From Atherinomorus stipes (Eukaryota > Chordata > Actinopteri > Atheriniformes > Atherinidae), in NCBI GenBank assembly GCA_023101725.1, contig JALJCO010010476.1, forward strand, positions 744,001 to 808,000: a DNA stretch of 64,000 nt, read 5' to 3'. The notes beneath the pieces are model-generated. The model searched no databases. It saw only the letters and a list, made by a program, of their open reading frames with translations, and was not told the origin of the DNA. Below are positions 15,001 through 28,260 of the stretch, piece after piece (within the stretch, counting starts at the first letter, position 1; each line of letters opens with the position of its first letter). Made by a program: the position numbers and the translations under genes.

Positions 15001-15976
15001 TACCTCAAAACAAATGGTTTCCAAAGCTTTTAAGTAGACAAATATAAACGAATTTAGAAATGATTTGGTGTGGAAAAAGAAGACAGGAAGTCATCGTATC
15101 GCCTCAGAGCAATTGCATTTCAATTTACAGCATTCATTAAAATGCAGTTTCTCCTTTTAACATGAAAACTCTAAAGCAGTCAAATCTTTAAACTGTATCT
15201 GAAGAGTAATTATTAGGTAATAGACAAGAACCTGTTGATGTTTGGTTAACAAATTTAGATATGTTTGATGAAGCTAAGTTACCCTGTGCAGTGAAGAGCT
15301 GCCTTGTTCGTTTTCTATAAATAAATGACGGGAATATCGTAATACTTGTTGTCGTTGAACGGCAACCCATTTAAGCACAGTTCAAACAGAATTATACAAA
15401 AACTGACGTGGACATTGCTGAGTCAGATTTTTCATCGCCCACTTCTCACCAGCACCTGTCAAATCGGTACCTGCTAGCTAGTTAGCATAGTCAGCTTAGC
15501 TAGAAGCTAACTTGGACTTACCCACTGTCTCGCATGACATTACTGTCTCCACAATCACAGGCCCCACCAGCCTGGCTCCTGAACATGTTGAAGTCATGGC
15601 CCGTGTGGTCTCCATTATTGAAACACTCAGCACACAGTGACATGCACGGAGAGATCCCACAGGTCCGGCATCGATATGCCACGAAATTAGCCGTCCAAAC
15701 CAAGCCGCACAGAGTCGCGTTGTCATAGGAGCGGACCGTTTTGCAGAACTCCTCGAAACATTCGCCCCCTGCAATCAGACATTTACACCAGTCAAGAGCT
15801 TCTGTGTCTGCCGCTGGTTTTTCGGGATTAAGCACAGCGTCGAGCAGCTCCTGTAGCTGTCGGAGCCCAGAGCTATTGTCAGTCCGGTTTAAGTCTGCTT
15901 TCAAGTGGGCGGCAGTAGCTCTCTTGTCCCGGCGCAGCTGAGACGCCGCCATCATGCACTCTGGCTTGTTGTCCAC
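1..15976 (-). CDS. ubr3: E3 ubiquitin-protein ligase UBR3, N-terminal half (3' end beyond window)
   Basis: Ubiquitin ligase of the UBR-box family. Exons read on the minus strand: 15522-15976, 14107-14246, 13651-13803, 13209-13364, 9137-9174, 8756-8822, 8541-8671, 8141-8369, 7525-7704, 6055-6188, 5837-5923, 5475-5540, 5295-5384, 5068-5196, 4923-4975, 4686-4819, 4138-4223, 3474-3615, 2220-2316, 687-828, 205-309. They sum to 2814 nt, exactly 938 codons without a stop. The zinc-binding UBR box starts at about residue 90 (CGLVWTANFVAYRCRTCG) and continues through CDCGDSNVMRDSG into FCRRH in exon 2. Later exons match the conserved helical body of human UBR3, e.g. FCNSMIDPDIYLLQ and RLLHCKTLHIV. Human UBR3 is about 1888 aa as I recall, so the RING and C-terminal parts lie left of position 1. 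The start is the first in-frame Met; a Met-Met pair eight codons later is an alternative. Intron 9 has a GC donor. Introns 4 and 17 carry transposons. Confidence 0.96.
2045..2066. repeat. Poly(A) run in UBR3 intron
   Basis: About 22 A residues with no adjacent retrotransposon signature; a simple homopolymer. Confidence 0.8.
3673..4105. mobile_element. MITE with terminal inverted repeats in UBR3 intron 17
   Basis: The ends mirror each other: GGGCCTTTTCCATTGCA on the left and TGCAGTGGAAAAGGCCC on the right, about 17 bp with one mismatch, enclosing about 430 bp without a coherent ORF. This is a short non-autonomous DNA element, probably hAT-like by its end sequence. No clear target-site duplication is visible, so the superfamily is a guess. 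It fills most of the intron between UBR3 exons 18 (3474-3615) and 17 (4138-4223). Confidence 0.7.
6189..7524 (-). other. UBR3 intron 9 with GC-AG splice sites
   Basis: On the minus strand exon 9 ends CAAG and the intron begins GCAAGT, so the donor is GC rather than GT. It ends at a normal TAG acceptor before GCATGAACCTG. The reading frame and the FFQG-MNLNKRELNE join, as in human UBR3, fix the junction. The donor otherwise fits the strong AG|GCAAGT context typical of GC-AG introns. Apart from this, no gene or recognised transposon was seen in the intron. Confidence 0.85.
9508..10818. mobile_element. PIF/Harbinger-like DNA element (non-autonomous or decayed) in UBR3 intron 4
   Basis: The element begins GGGCCTCATGCAA and ends TTGCATGAGGCCC, an inverted repeat of 13 bp. 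It is flanked on both sides by AAT, fitting the 3-bp target duplication of PIF/Harbinger elements. The sub-terminal GTTCGTACGAATGC near the right end is also of a kind seen in that group. About 1.3 kb lies between the ends. Small ORFs inside show no transposase motif I recognise, so it is probably non-autonomous or decayed. Confidence 0.6.
11090..12000 (+). mobile_element. Degenerate Tc1/mariner transposon relic in UBR3 intron 4
   Basis: Plus-strand translation with frame changes and stops gives scattered Tc1 transposase pieces. The clearest is around 11640-11690, reading like SQSPDLNLIKNLWHDLK, which matches the [10 protein letters not shown] signature of Tc1 transposases with the catalytic Glu changed to Lys. 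Upstream at 11200-11330 there is WHHNKTAWRGLS followed by a diverged helical stretch. No terminal repeats were found and limits are approximate. It is an old, inactive copy unlike the other Tc1 families in the window. Confidence 0.65.
12363..12751. mobile_element. piggyBac-like MITE flanked by TTAA
   Basis: A 381-bp unit (12367-12747) lies between two TTAA tetranucleotides at 12363-12366 and 12748-12751. Directly inside both, the ends read AGTTATACCGTGTAACTTTT on the left and, in reverse complement, AGTGATACCGTGTAACTTTT on the right: one mismatch in 20. TTAA duplication is the hallmark of the piggyBac superfamily. No ORF of note lies inside, so this is a non-autonomous MITE within UBR3 intron 4. 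Confidence 0.75.
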
Positions 15977-18655
<2,679 letters not shown>

Positions 18656-18704
18656 AGCTCTCACTGGAATGGATACAAGATGCCTCTGCATTTTTACCGT
18701 TTGT

Positions 18705-18710
18705 AATAAA
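18705..18710 (+). other. METTL5 polyadenylation signal AATAAA
   Basis: Canonical AATAAA about 50 bp after the METTL5 stop codon. Cleavage 15-25 bp later would fall at about 18725-18735, just short of the SSB stop codon on the other strand at 18749-18751. Confidence 0.75.
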
Positions 18711-18748
18711 TGTTTTTATACTAAAGAAAAATGTTGAGTTGAACCTCA

Positions 18749-21700
18749 TTAAGATCCATTTTCAGTTTTGGCAACTTTTGCAGGAGGACCATCAGGAGCT
18801 TCTAGTTCTCTCTTTGGGGCTGCAGGTGCTGTAGGAAAAGGACACAGGTTACAGATGTGGATGATTAACACCCTGCAAGTAAATTGTCATCTCAGAGTGG
18901 CGCAAATCTTACCCTGGTCTTCATCATCACTATCAAATTTAGTCTTTTTTCCTTGGTACTGAGTTCTTCCTTGATCTCTGCCTCCTCTTCCCCTTCGGCC
19001 TCCTCTTCCTCTGCCACCTGATCTTCCTCTGCCACCTTATAAGCCAGACGAGCTATGTCAGTACTCATAATTTGCTTACTCAAGGTGTAGAGTACTTCAT
19101 AGAAATGTGTTTTTACTTCAATAATGAATCAAAAACAAAATACAGTAAGAAATTTTAAAAAGATTAAACACTGAAGGTTGAAGACAGAATTGACCTCTTC
19201 CTTTGGACCGGCTGTACGATTCTTGTTGAGCTTCAATAATCTTCTTCAGCATCTCCTTCTCTTCATCTCCTTCAAGCAGCTGCCATGTAACAGCGCTGTC
19301 CTTGATTTTCAGTTCTCCATCATTTGCCACTTTGGCTTTTTCAAAGGCTTCTTTTGCACTTCCGTCAAAAAGCAGAGTGCCCTTGAAAATAAAATTCAAT
19401 TCATTTTAACATTTGTACACCCCGGCCTTTATAGTTTAATTTATAAAAAGTTAACCTACCTCCTTGGCCCCTCTAGTAAAGTCAACCCACTTTATCTTTC
19501 CATGCCCTGAGAACAGTTCATGAAAGTCCTCCCTTGAAACATCTTCAAGCTCTCCAGAAAACTTTAATAGACAACCAGTCTGTTCATCCAAGAGGAGACC
19601 CTGCAATGGCAAATAACTATTAACAAGGCCACATTCTGTAAGTTACATGTCCAACCCAACAAAAAATGTCAATTATGAAAACAAGAGAGGGGGGTCTTAC
19701 CATTTCTTTTTCTTCTACTTGTTTCTGCTGCTGTTCTTTTTCCCTGAGGAATATTTTTGGAAGAAGAAAGATCAGTCATTGGTCTTAAATATATAATTAA
19801 TAAAGAATAAAATTCTTTATCTTGTGTACTCACTGTTTAGCTTTTGCTTTATTCTCCGCTTTGAACTGTTTTCTCTCTTCTGCTTTTTTTGCATGGTAGC
19901 CTTCCCTAAAAGAAAAATTTGATTAAAAAAAAAGTCAAGTACAGAAAAAATACAAACTCCAATTCCAATCAAGTTGGGACGTTGTGTTAAAAGTAAAATA
20001 AAAATACAATTCTTTGATTTACAAATCCTCTTTAACCTATTCCATTGAATACACTAAAAAGATATTTAATTTTCAAACTGAAACTTCATTGTTTCTTGCA
20101 AATATTCACTCAATTTAGAATTTGATTCCTGCAACACGTTCCAATAAAGCTGAGATGGGCATGTTAACCGCTGTGTTACATCACCTTTCCTTCTAACATC
20201 ACTCAATAAGCGTTAAGGAAATAAGGACACCAACTGTTCGCATTCTTACTTGATGTACAACTTCAGTTGTTCAACAGTCCATCGTTATATTTTGCGATTC
20301 ACAGTGCGCCACACATTTTCAATGGAAAACAGGTCTGCACTGCCGGCAGGCCGGTCTAGTAGCTGCACTCTTTACAAAGCCAAGCTGTTGTAGCAAACGC
20401 AGAATGTGGCTCAGCATCATCTTGCTGACATAAGCAGGGACGTCCCTGAAAAAGACGTTGCTTGGCTGTTGCTTGTGTTGCTCCAAAACCTGGATGTACC
20501 TTTCAGCATTGATGGCGCCATCACAGATGCGTGAGCTGCCCATGCCATTGCCACTACACGCCCCAATACCATCACAGATGCTGGCTTTTCAACTTTGTGT
20601 CATAACAATCTTGATGGTCTTTTTCCTCTTTTGCCTGGAGGACACAACGTCCATGATTTACAAAAACAATTTGAACTCGTCAGGCCACAGCACACTTTTC
20701 CACCTTGCATCTGTCCATTTCAACTGAGCTCAGGCCCAGAGAAGGTGGCGACATTACTGGATGTTGTTGATGCATGGTCTTTGCTTTGCATTGTAGTGTT
20801 AACTTGCACTTGCAGATGTAGCAGCAAAATGTGTTAACTGACAATAGTTTTCTGAAGTGTTCCTGAGCCCACGCAGTAAGGTCCTTTACACAATTATGTC
20901 AGTTTTTTAATGAATGAAAAAAAGAGCAAGAAAAAAAGTGCCTCCTGAGGGATCGAAGGTCACAGGCATTCAATGTTGGTTTTCAGCCTTGCCGCTTGCA
21001 TGTAGAAAGTTCTTCAGATTCTCTGAATCTTTTAATTATGGGCTGCAGATGATGGAGTCCCTAAATTCCTTGCAACTTCTTACCTATTTAAATCATTGAA
21101 AGACACAGTTCTTAAACTGTTGGACAATTTTTTTCATGCAGTTGTTCACTAAGTGGTGATCATCTTCCCATCTTTGCTTGGGAACAGCTGAGCCTTTTGG
21201 GGATGCTCCTTTTTTGCCCAATCATGACACTAACCTGTTTCCAGTTAACCTGTGAATTTTCCAAACAGGTGTTCTTTGAACATTCATTACTTTTCCCAGT
21301 CTTTTTTTTTGCCCGTCCCAGCTTTATTGGAACATGTTACAGGCATCCATTTCAAAATAAGCAAATATTTGCAAAAAACAAAGTTTCAGTTTGAACCTTA
21401 AAATCTTGTTTTTGTAGTGTATTCAATTGATAATAAGTTGGAGGATTTGCAAATCATTGTATTCTGTTTTCATTTACATTTTACACAACATCCCAACTTC
21501 ATTGGAATAGGGTTTGTACAAAAATAAAGTAAAATACAAAAAGCTAAAAGCTAAAAAAAAAAAAAAAAAAAAAAAAAACAGCTTCTGGCAAATTTGTGTC
21601 ATGGGTAGGTTTTTTTTATACAGCTGTGTGCTCAAAAACGAAATTCTTTCCTTGAGTGTAATCATAGACTGTTTATTAATAATATTGATTGACTTGTACA

Positions 21701-24700
21701 GTCTTTCATAAGACACTCAAAACACTATAAAGTGAATCCAGTATTTATTTACTCCACATTCATGCAGCCTTTTTGATTAAAATCAGGGTCTGTTTGCTCG
21801 GAAAGTCCACTTCGTTTGGGGTATTGTTAATGCACAAACAGAATCTGATTTGGACCAAACAAGCAGATTCGGTCTGCATACAAACGCAGGCCTCGGTACG
21901 ACTGAAGCGGACCAAATGCAAGTGGACTACAACTGCCACACTGCATTTGGTCCAGCATGGCAGTGTGGGTTAATATTATGGTTTATATTATAAATGTTGG
22001 GCATTGTTGGTAAATGCTACCAAAACAAACATGCATGTAGGACTTCTTTAGAAATGGCTTGTGGTCAAATGTTGAGCAACAACAATGTGAAAGTTTTGAT
22101 ATACAGTCTGAAAAAAACATTCCAGCAAGTACCCACAGAAATAATGCAGTTTTTACAGTAATTAGCTGAGAAATGGAGGCTCTGTGTTATGCCCGCACAA
22201 TAAACCAGTGTTAAACTCATTAAAATAAAAAAACTACTCCAACATTACATAAAAATGTGTGACATGCTTTGAGAAAGTGTCAGCTCAGGCAATAAAACTC
22301 TGGCTTGTTTGGCTAAAGTACAGCACGAAGGTGATCTTGATCCTGGAGACCACCCCCACCCACCAACTGAGCCGAGTCCCCAGTCGGACCAAGCCTAGCG
22401 GACTATTCTGGTATGAATGCACCCTTTGACTGGTTGTGGCAAGCTACACAGCAGCCAGTCGACAGCAACAGCCTCTTCAACCACCATCTACCATTCATAC
22501 ATGTCGATCTTGGAGGCAAGGTGGATGAAACGTCTTGCACAAGGACACAATAGATTGACTAGGACAGGGGTGTCCAGCTCCAGTCCTCAAGGGCCACAAT
22601 CCTGCAAGTTTTCAATGTATTTCTGTACCAGCGCAGCTGATTCAAATCATTATAGTCATTGTGCAGAACGTCATAGGCTGTTGGATCCATTTAATTTGAA
22701 TCTGCTGTGTTGGCGCAGGGAAGCACTGAAAATCTGCAGGATAGCAGCCTTCGAGGACCAACATTGGACACCCCTGGACTAGGACATGTATTGGATGAAC
22801 CAGGATTCAAACCCCCAACTAGGGCTGGACGATAATTCAATATCGATATATATCGATCGATAGAGGTTTTTTCAATATAAAAAAAAAGAGGGTCAATAAA
22901 AGTTCAATAATTACAGTTTTCTGCTGTGGCCTATCAGGTAACATGATACTACAGTCACTCCTTCCGCCAAACCAATCACAAACGCAGACCCAGGCAAAGG
23001 CTGAATTGGAATTCAGTGTTATGCTCCTTTCAGACTTCCACAGGAAAGCGGTAATATTGGGAACTCTGTCCTTTATAACGCTGCATTCAGACATGCGTAC
23101 AGGTCTTTTACCTCAGAGGATGTAGTGGACATGTACCGGCTGGTCTACATGTCACAAGAGCGGAAATGTTGCAGCACGTCGGTTTGGCTGAAAGCACGAG
23201 AAAATGTTCTGGACAGAGTTAAAGGGAGAGTGGGGCTGTGCTGACTTTGTTGCAACATTCTGTGATGTATGAAAGCGCCGGGACACGATAAGTCCACAAG
23301 GAAGGGGCATGTTTGAAAAGATGAGTCTGTTTAAAGGGCAGATGGACTTTACCGCTCATAATCCGCGATGCAAGTCTGAAAACGGATTTAATTTGATCTT
23401 TATTATAAGTCGGTAATTCAGCAAAAGCTTAAATGGCCAGGGCTGCACCTAAAATAGCTTTTAATTTGATTATGGCTTTTTTTTTTTTTTTTTTTGATAA
23501 ATATCGATATCGATCAATATAGATTTTTTTTTATCGATAATCTTTTTTTCTATATCGTCCAGCCCTACCACTAACTTTCTGCTTTTTGGACAACCTCCTC
23601 TACCATCTGAGCCACAGTCTCCTCAATTCTGTGAGCTATGCAGCCAGGTCATCCAAAAAGCTTCATCCTGCAAAATGTCCTAAAAGTTATGCAAAATACC
23701 TACAGTATGCATGTGTGAATGTGGCCTAAGCTGGAAAGTTAAAAGATTTGACAGTCTTGTGTAACCATCTTGATCTGGTTCTGAAGCCAACAAAATAAAA
23801 TTACATCAAACTGTTTTTTCTCATCAGTTTGAAACTGAGGTTGCACCGATTATGTGAACATGTGATTATGAATACAGCTTACCTTGATAACACGAGCATC
23901 TCATTGTCTTTGAATGATTTTATGTCTGAACGCTCTAAGAACTCCTTGGATGACTCTTCAGTGTCAAAACAGATAAACACTGATCCCTGCAGAGGTTGAA
24001 GTTGCAGAAAATATATTTCAGGTTTCATTTAAATGTACAAAATTGAACAGAGTTGCTAAATAACTATTGTTTACCTTGAACTGCCTTTGCAGGGTTCTCC
24101 TCATTTGAATGTTTTCTATGTTGCCTTTCCCATTCAGCCACTCTTGAATCTCATCAAGTGTTGTTTCAAGAGGAAAACCTTTCTAGATGGGAGAGAATCA
24201 TGTTTAATGTTCAAGCGAGACTGAAGATAAAGAATGTGTGTATGCCATGGATATTTCTAGCAAAGTATCGCAGGAGTAAATGAATTAAGATTAAGGCAAC
24301 CACACAGATTTAAATTTAAGCATTGTGAATGAGTGTGCATGCAATTTCACTACTTACAATGTACACAGATCTGTGTTTAACTGCATCCTTGTACTCATCA
24401 TTCTGTTCTGGTAAGGGTTTGTCTAGAGACCTCCTGATTTTAGTCTTGTCTTCACTGAGCTCCAACAGGCCCGTCTTTGACTTCTGAAGAGCTGCAACAA
24501 TGACGCTGCTGTCTGTGGTTAAAGACTTTAGTCTACAAAGAGAAAACAGCTCTTTTCAACAAACACAGTTGAGACTAACACATTATTACTTGCTGATAAA
24601 AATCTGTCAGCACAATGATAAGGTATATAAAGTTAGGGACTTCTTTAATCTTTTGGCTTTACGGAGGAATTTTTAAGTGCTTCACCCAGACAACATGACA

Positions 24701-26893
24701 CCACACTAGTGAACAGCTAGTTTATAAATAATTCATCACTTCCCACAGTCCTTCACAGACATTACAAGACTAATTTACTTTTATTTCTAAACTATATGAA
24801 AACTTCAGTGTCTAATGTCATGTGTCAGCTACACCAGTGATGCCCAGTGCCTCCAAATTTCAGCAACCAGCCAAATAAATACAATGGTACCATACAGAGT
24901 GAATGAACTATTGGAGCAGAACCTGAGTGTTTCATATCGATCATTTTTAATTCAACAATTTCCCGCAGTTGAATTTTAAAATTGTATATGAACTGCTTTT
25001 TTTTTTTTCAATTATCTTCAGATATTTTTGTCTTTAAACAAGTGGACAGAGAAAGATGAAAATTAGTGTAAATTATGTGCAGCAAAAGGCCTCAATTCAA
25101 ACTAAAAGCTTGACTTGACAGCCAGTTTGATCTCAGTCACCAGCACTATGAGTGAATGTTACAATAACTGTGAGCCTGGTGCGATGTCGCTGTCTCTGAC
25201 CGAATATCGAGGTTCTTTGATATTTTCAATGAGTGCTGACTAAAGCGTATTCTAGGCATACCTGCAAGTGATGGGCTTTTTCCTTTTCTGGGACATGATG
25301 CGTTACCCAGAGAAGGAAAAAACAAACCTTTCAGCAAACAAGATGGAGTGCACGGTGAAGAAAGTATGTTCTGCTCTTGAAACTCAACAAACTGGGCGTC
25401 CAGAGTACAGAGAGAAAGCCAAGAAGACAAACAGACGTTTCTCTGAATAAAGGGAGTCCTCAGGAAAAACGGGTTGGGAATCACTGCACTAAAGGACCGA
25501 AAGTTTTTCACCTGGACTGGTTATTAAAAAACTTTTACTGCTGTTATTTATTATAGCTAATAATTTTAGCATCAAAGAATAAGAAAAGTATCACGAGTAA
25601 ACACACAATGCAGTGCTCAAACATCTTTTTGGTGTGTGAGGGATATATAGGATGGCGAAGAAGAACAGAGGCAGGTTAATGAGAACATATTTTTAAAGGC
25701 ACTTGATCTGATACATCTGCTCCCTTCTTATGGTGATCATTAAAAAAAAAAACTACAAAACCTAGCTGCAAGTCTGGTAAATGAATTAACAAATAATAAC
25801 GATCAAGTACGAAATACACAGCAATTTAATGACACTCAAGTTATACTTTCAAATTGGCCAAAAGGCAATAAACTAACCTGTTGAATTTTAGCATTGTCTC
25901 CAAGGGCACCCAGCCATCATCCAGCTGCAGTTGTTCTTTGAGAAACTTGTCTCTTGGGAGGTTGTGATCCCCAAAATAGTACTAAGTGCAGATAATAGAG
26001 ATTTTTCAGCTCTATTCACTTGTTCATCATAGATGACAGGAATTCATTTTAAAATCACAATTACCTCGACTTGTCGTGCCACTTTCATCTCAACCGGAGA
26101 CATGTCTTCTTTGTTTTCTGCCATGGTTATTCTATGGAGACAGTAACAGTGATGCAAACAGAAACATAAACCACTTCATTAGGAATAAATGAATAATAGC
26201 TTCCTAAAAAAACATCACCACAGATGCAACAACACACTGATTCCATTGTCATTTTGGAATATGCCTGTGCCATCAGGGAAGAAAAAGTCCATTGATGGAA
26301 TAACCTGGTCATTCAGTATATTCAGGTAGTCAGTTGACCTCATTCTTTGAGCGCATACTGTTGCTGAACCTAGACCTGACCAACTGCAGCAACCCCAGAT
26401 CATAACACTGCCCCCACAGGCTTGTACAGTAGGCACTAGGCATGATGGGTGCATCACTTCACCTGCCTCTCTTCTTACCCTGATTCGCCCATCACTCTGG
26501 AACAGGGTAAATCTGGACTCATCAGACCACATGACCTTCTTCCATTGCTCCACAGTCCAATCTCTATGCTCCCTAGCAAATTGAAGCCTTTTTTTCCGGT
26601 TAGCCTCACTGATTAGTGGTTTTCTTACGGCTACACAGCTGTTCAGTCCCAATCCCTTGAGTTCCCTTCGGATTGTGCGTGTGGAAATGCTCTCACTTTC
26701 AGTATTAAACATAGCCCTGAGTTCAACTGTTGTTTTTCTTCGATTTGATCTCACCACACGTTTAAGTGATTGCCGATCACAATCATTCGGGATTTTTTTC
26801 CGGCCACATTTCTTCCTTGAAGGCTCGTACCTATTTGCTTAGTTAAATCCAGATGGGGACTTTTTTTTTGGCCAGGTAGTGTATATACAAAAA

Positions 26894-26954
<61 letters not shown>

Positions 26955-28260
26955 CTGCTTGTCTAACCAGATACCAAGTTTTAAGTATTGTGCAGTTTTT
27001 CTCAAACAAAAGAAAACCAGCCTTTAAATCCTTATAACTTAAAATCCTTTGTAAAATGACCAAAGCCCCTAGCCATGTGAAACGGCCTTATTCTATTGTT
27101 TTTGTAATATGTAAAGATATAGCCAATCAGATGTGATCAGAATGTGTGCAGAATCTACAATGTCTCAAACTCATCAATTTCTAATCCCACGTAGAGTTGT
27201 AAAGATGCTTAAAGGGGTTAGGAATGGGATCACTTGGGAGCTCTCTTTTATTTAGTTAGCCCACGGGGAAAAACCTGATATAAGCCTTTTCCTCTCATCT
27301 TTTGTATTTCGAACAAAAGCATTCAACTCCACTAAATCTTGCTTTCCCGTTTCAAATTCTGCAAGAATCTGCAAGCCCACACAATACACACACACTCCCC
27401 CGACTACTAATTGTGAAGAGTTTTGATTTTACATGAGCTACACCTGCTAAGTTGACTGTGCATGCTGTGTGTATTTGGGCGTCAGGGTTAAGAAATTATA
27501 CGGCGTAAATATAAACACTGACGTATAAGCAAGGTCAGATCAGGTTGGAGAACTGGTATCCCATTTCCATAATCAGCCCAAGTTAGTACTCCAGACAGTT
27601 CAAAGGCAATTAAAAAAAAATACCGGTTTATATATAACAGCTCCAAGAAGGTAAACACATCATTGACAACTTATTTAAACGCGTATTTTACGAAGGGGTA
27701 ATGTAAAACATCATTAGATGCAAAAAATGGCTTCAACAGTTTTCAAAAATCTTAAAGTCATTCTGCTGATAATGCTAGCCAGTTGCGGCTAACCAACCTG
27801 CTAGCTTAGCTTAAACTCAGCAGCTACACACCGGTCACGCCTCATATAATGAAAGAATAACAATTCAACTTGGATTTATTTTACCCAGAGCCTAGCCTGA
27901 CTAATGAAAACGTGTTCTCTTCAATGTGGTGATTACTGTGCCAATAAATACTTGGGTTCATAAAGTTAACCTAGTCATCCAAACTCTGAATGGCTCCGCT
28001 CCTCCAGCAGCATGCTGTTGAAACGTGCAGGAAAATTAATCTTCATACGACCACATCATCGTAAAACTGTCTCCCTGTAACAAGCAATATACATAAATCA
28101 TTTTTGAAAAATACACTTACGATATGTTTACTCCCCGTTCGCAGTACTTTCAGCCTTACAAACCAAAAGTCTTTACTTCTTTGCTCACACGTTGTAGAAC
28201 TGCGTGCTACAGAGAACACCGAGGGCCAAAAGAGCTTGTAGTTTCCGCGACACCACCAAG
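18749..28260 (-). CDS. ssb: Lupus La protein homologue (La ribonucleoprotein), SSB
   Basis: La binds 3' UUU-OH ends of RNA polymerase III transcripts and acts as an RNA chaperone in the nucleus. Coding exons on the minus strand: 26065-26124 (start codon 26122-26124), 25878-25981, 24358-24532, 24075-24182, 23883-23986, 19834-19905, 19701-19743, 19460-19600, 19195-19381, 18913-19035, 18749-18828. They total 1197 nt: 398 aa plus stop, against 408 in human. A non-coding first exon ends at a GTAAGT donor at 28120/28121. The La motif ([30 protein letters not shown]) spans about residues 20-95. RRM1 starts at [19 protein letters not shown]2 contains [17 protein letters not shown] and [18 protein letters not shown]. 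An RG-rich linker then leads to [15 protein letters not shown] and a basic C-terminal tail. Five mobile elements sit in its introns. Confidence 0.96.
19953..21516 (-). mobile_element. Tc1/mariner-like DNA transposon, decayed, in SSB intron
   Basis: Inverted ends face each other: CAAACTCCAATTCCAATCAA GTTGGGACGT on the left, and on the right CATCCCAACTTCATTGGAAT AGGGTTTG. Both are flanked by TA, the target duplication of Tc1/mariner. Minus-strand translation with frame changes gives [14 protein letters not shown] and, from about 20430 down to 20290, pieces resembling [17 protein letters not shown] and a degenerate [13 protein letters not shown]. These correspond to the second Asp and final Glu regions of a DDE transposase. 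Many stops and frame changes make it inactive. The family differs from the other Tc1 copies here. Confidence 0.65.
22565..22776. mobile_element. hAT-type MITE with perfect 8-bp target duplication
   Basis: The 212-bp element begins CAGGGGTGTCCAGCTCCAGT and ends TTGGACACCCCTG. It is bracketed by an exact 8-bp duplication GACTAGGA at 22557-22564 and 22777-22784, the length produced by hAT transposases. No coding capacity. A second diverged copy of the same family is at 57338-57527. It sits in the SSB intron between 19905 and 23883. Confidence 0.85.
22820..23567. mobile_element. TIR element (TAGGGCTGGACGATA ends) with a nested repeat
   Basis: The ends are TAGGGCTGGACGATA and its reverse complement TATCGTCCAGCCCTA, 748 bp apart, with ATCGATAT-rich subterminal DNA on both sides. 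Flanks CCCCCAAC and CCACTAAC agree at 6 of 8 positions, a possible eroded 8-bp hAT duplication. The middle (about 23023-23390) is a different repeat related to 36138-36398, so this element was itself invaded. Confidence 0.65.
23023..23390. repeat. Dispersed repeat nested inside the 22820-23567 element
   Basis: CTCCTTTCAGAC...GGAAAGCGGTAATA near the start, AGACATGCGT further in and GCAAGTCTGAAAA at the end parallel the copy at 36138-36398 (CCCTTTCAGACC, GGAAAGCGGTAATA, AGACATGCGT, GCAAGCCTGAAAG). It is a short TIR element without an ORF. Superfamily not assigned. Confidence 0.6.
26215..26881 (-). mobile_element. Tc1 transposon fragment, 5' part, in SSB intron 1
   Basis: The outer end is at 26881: on the minus strand it starts CACTACCTGGCCAAAAAAAA next to TA, a common teleost Tc1 terminus. 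A minus-strand reading frame stays open for 180 codons (26215-26757). It encodes the helix-turn-helix region and the catalytic start: [14 protein letters not shown] holds the first Asp, [11 protein letters not shown] follows, and IFQNDNG marks the second Asp region. The frame then leaves the family, and the last third with the catalytic Glu and the other terminus is missing. It is a truncated, inactive copy. Confidence 0.8.
26899..26952. repeat. (TA)n microsatellite
   Basis: About 27 alternating TA units beginning 16 bp beyond the Tc1 terminus at 26881, in SSB intron 1. The TA target site and flanking ATATAC suggest it grew from the insertion site. Confidence 0.9.
28121..28260 (-). promoter_or_regulatory. 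SSB non-coding first exon and promoter area
   Basis: A good donor (GATATC... next to GTAAGTG on the minus strand) ends a non-coding exon at 28121. This is where SSB transcription is expected to begin, because the start-codon exon at 26065 opens with an acceptor (CATAG) seven bases before the ATG. The upstream limit is estimated; no TATA box was recognised. Confidence 0.5.

Noticed and set aside
15534..15941. Plus-strand ORFs of 64-66 codons at the UBR3 first exon
   Set aside because: They lie antisense to the UBR box exon, which is clearly conserved; no independent evidence.
25146..25511. A 121-codon minus-strand ORF in an SSB intron
   Set aside because: No recognisable domain, no splice context and intronic on the same strand as SSB; a chance frame.
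26215..26757. A 180-codon ORF that might be a host gene
   Set aside because: It is a Tc1 transposase fragment ([17 protein letters not shown]) next to a Tc1 terminus.
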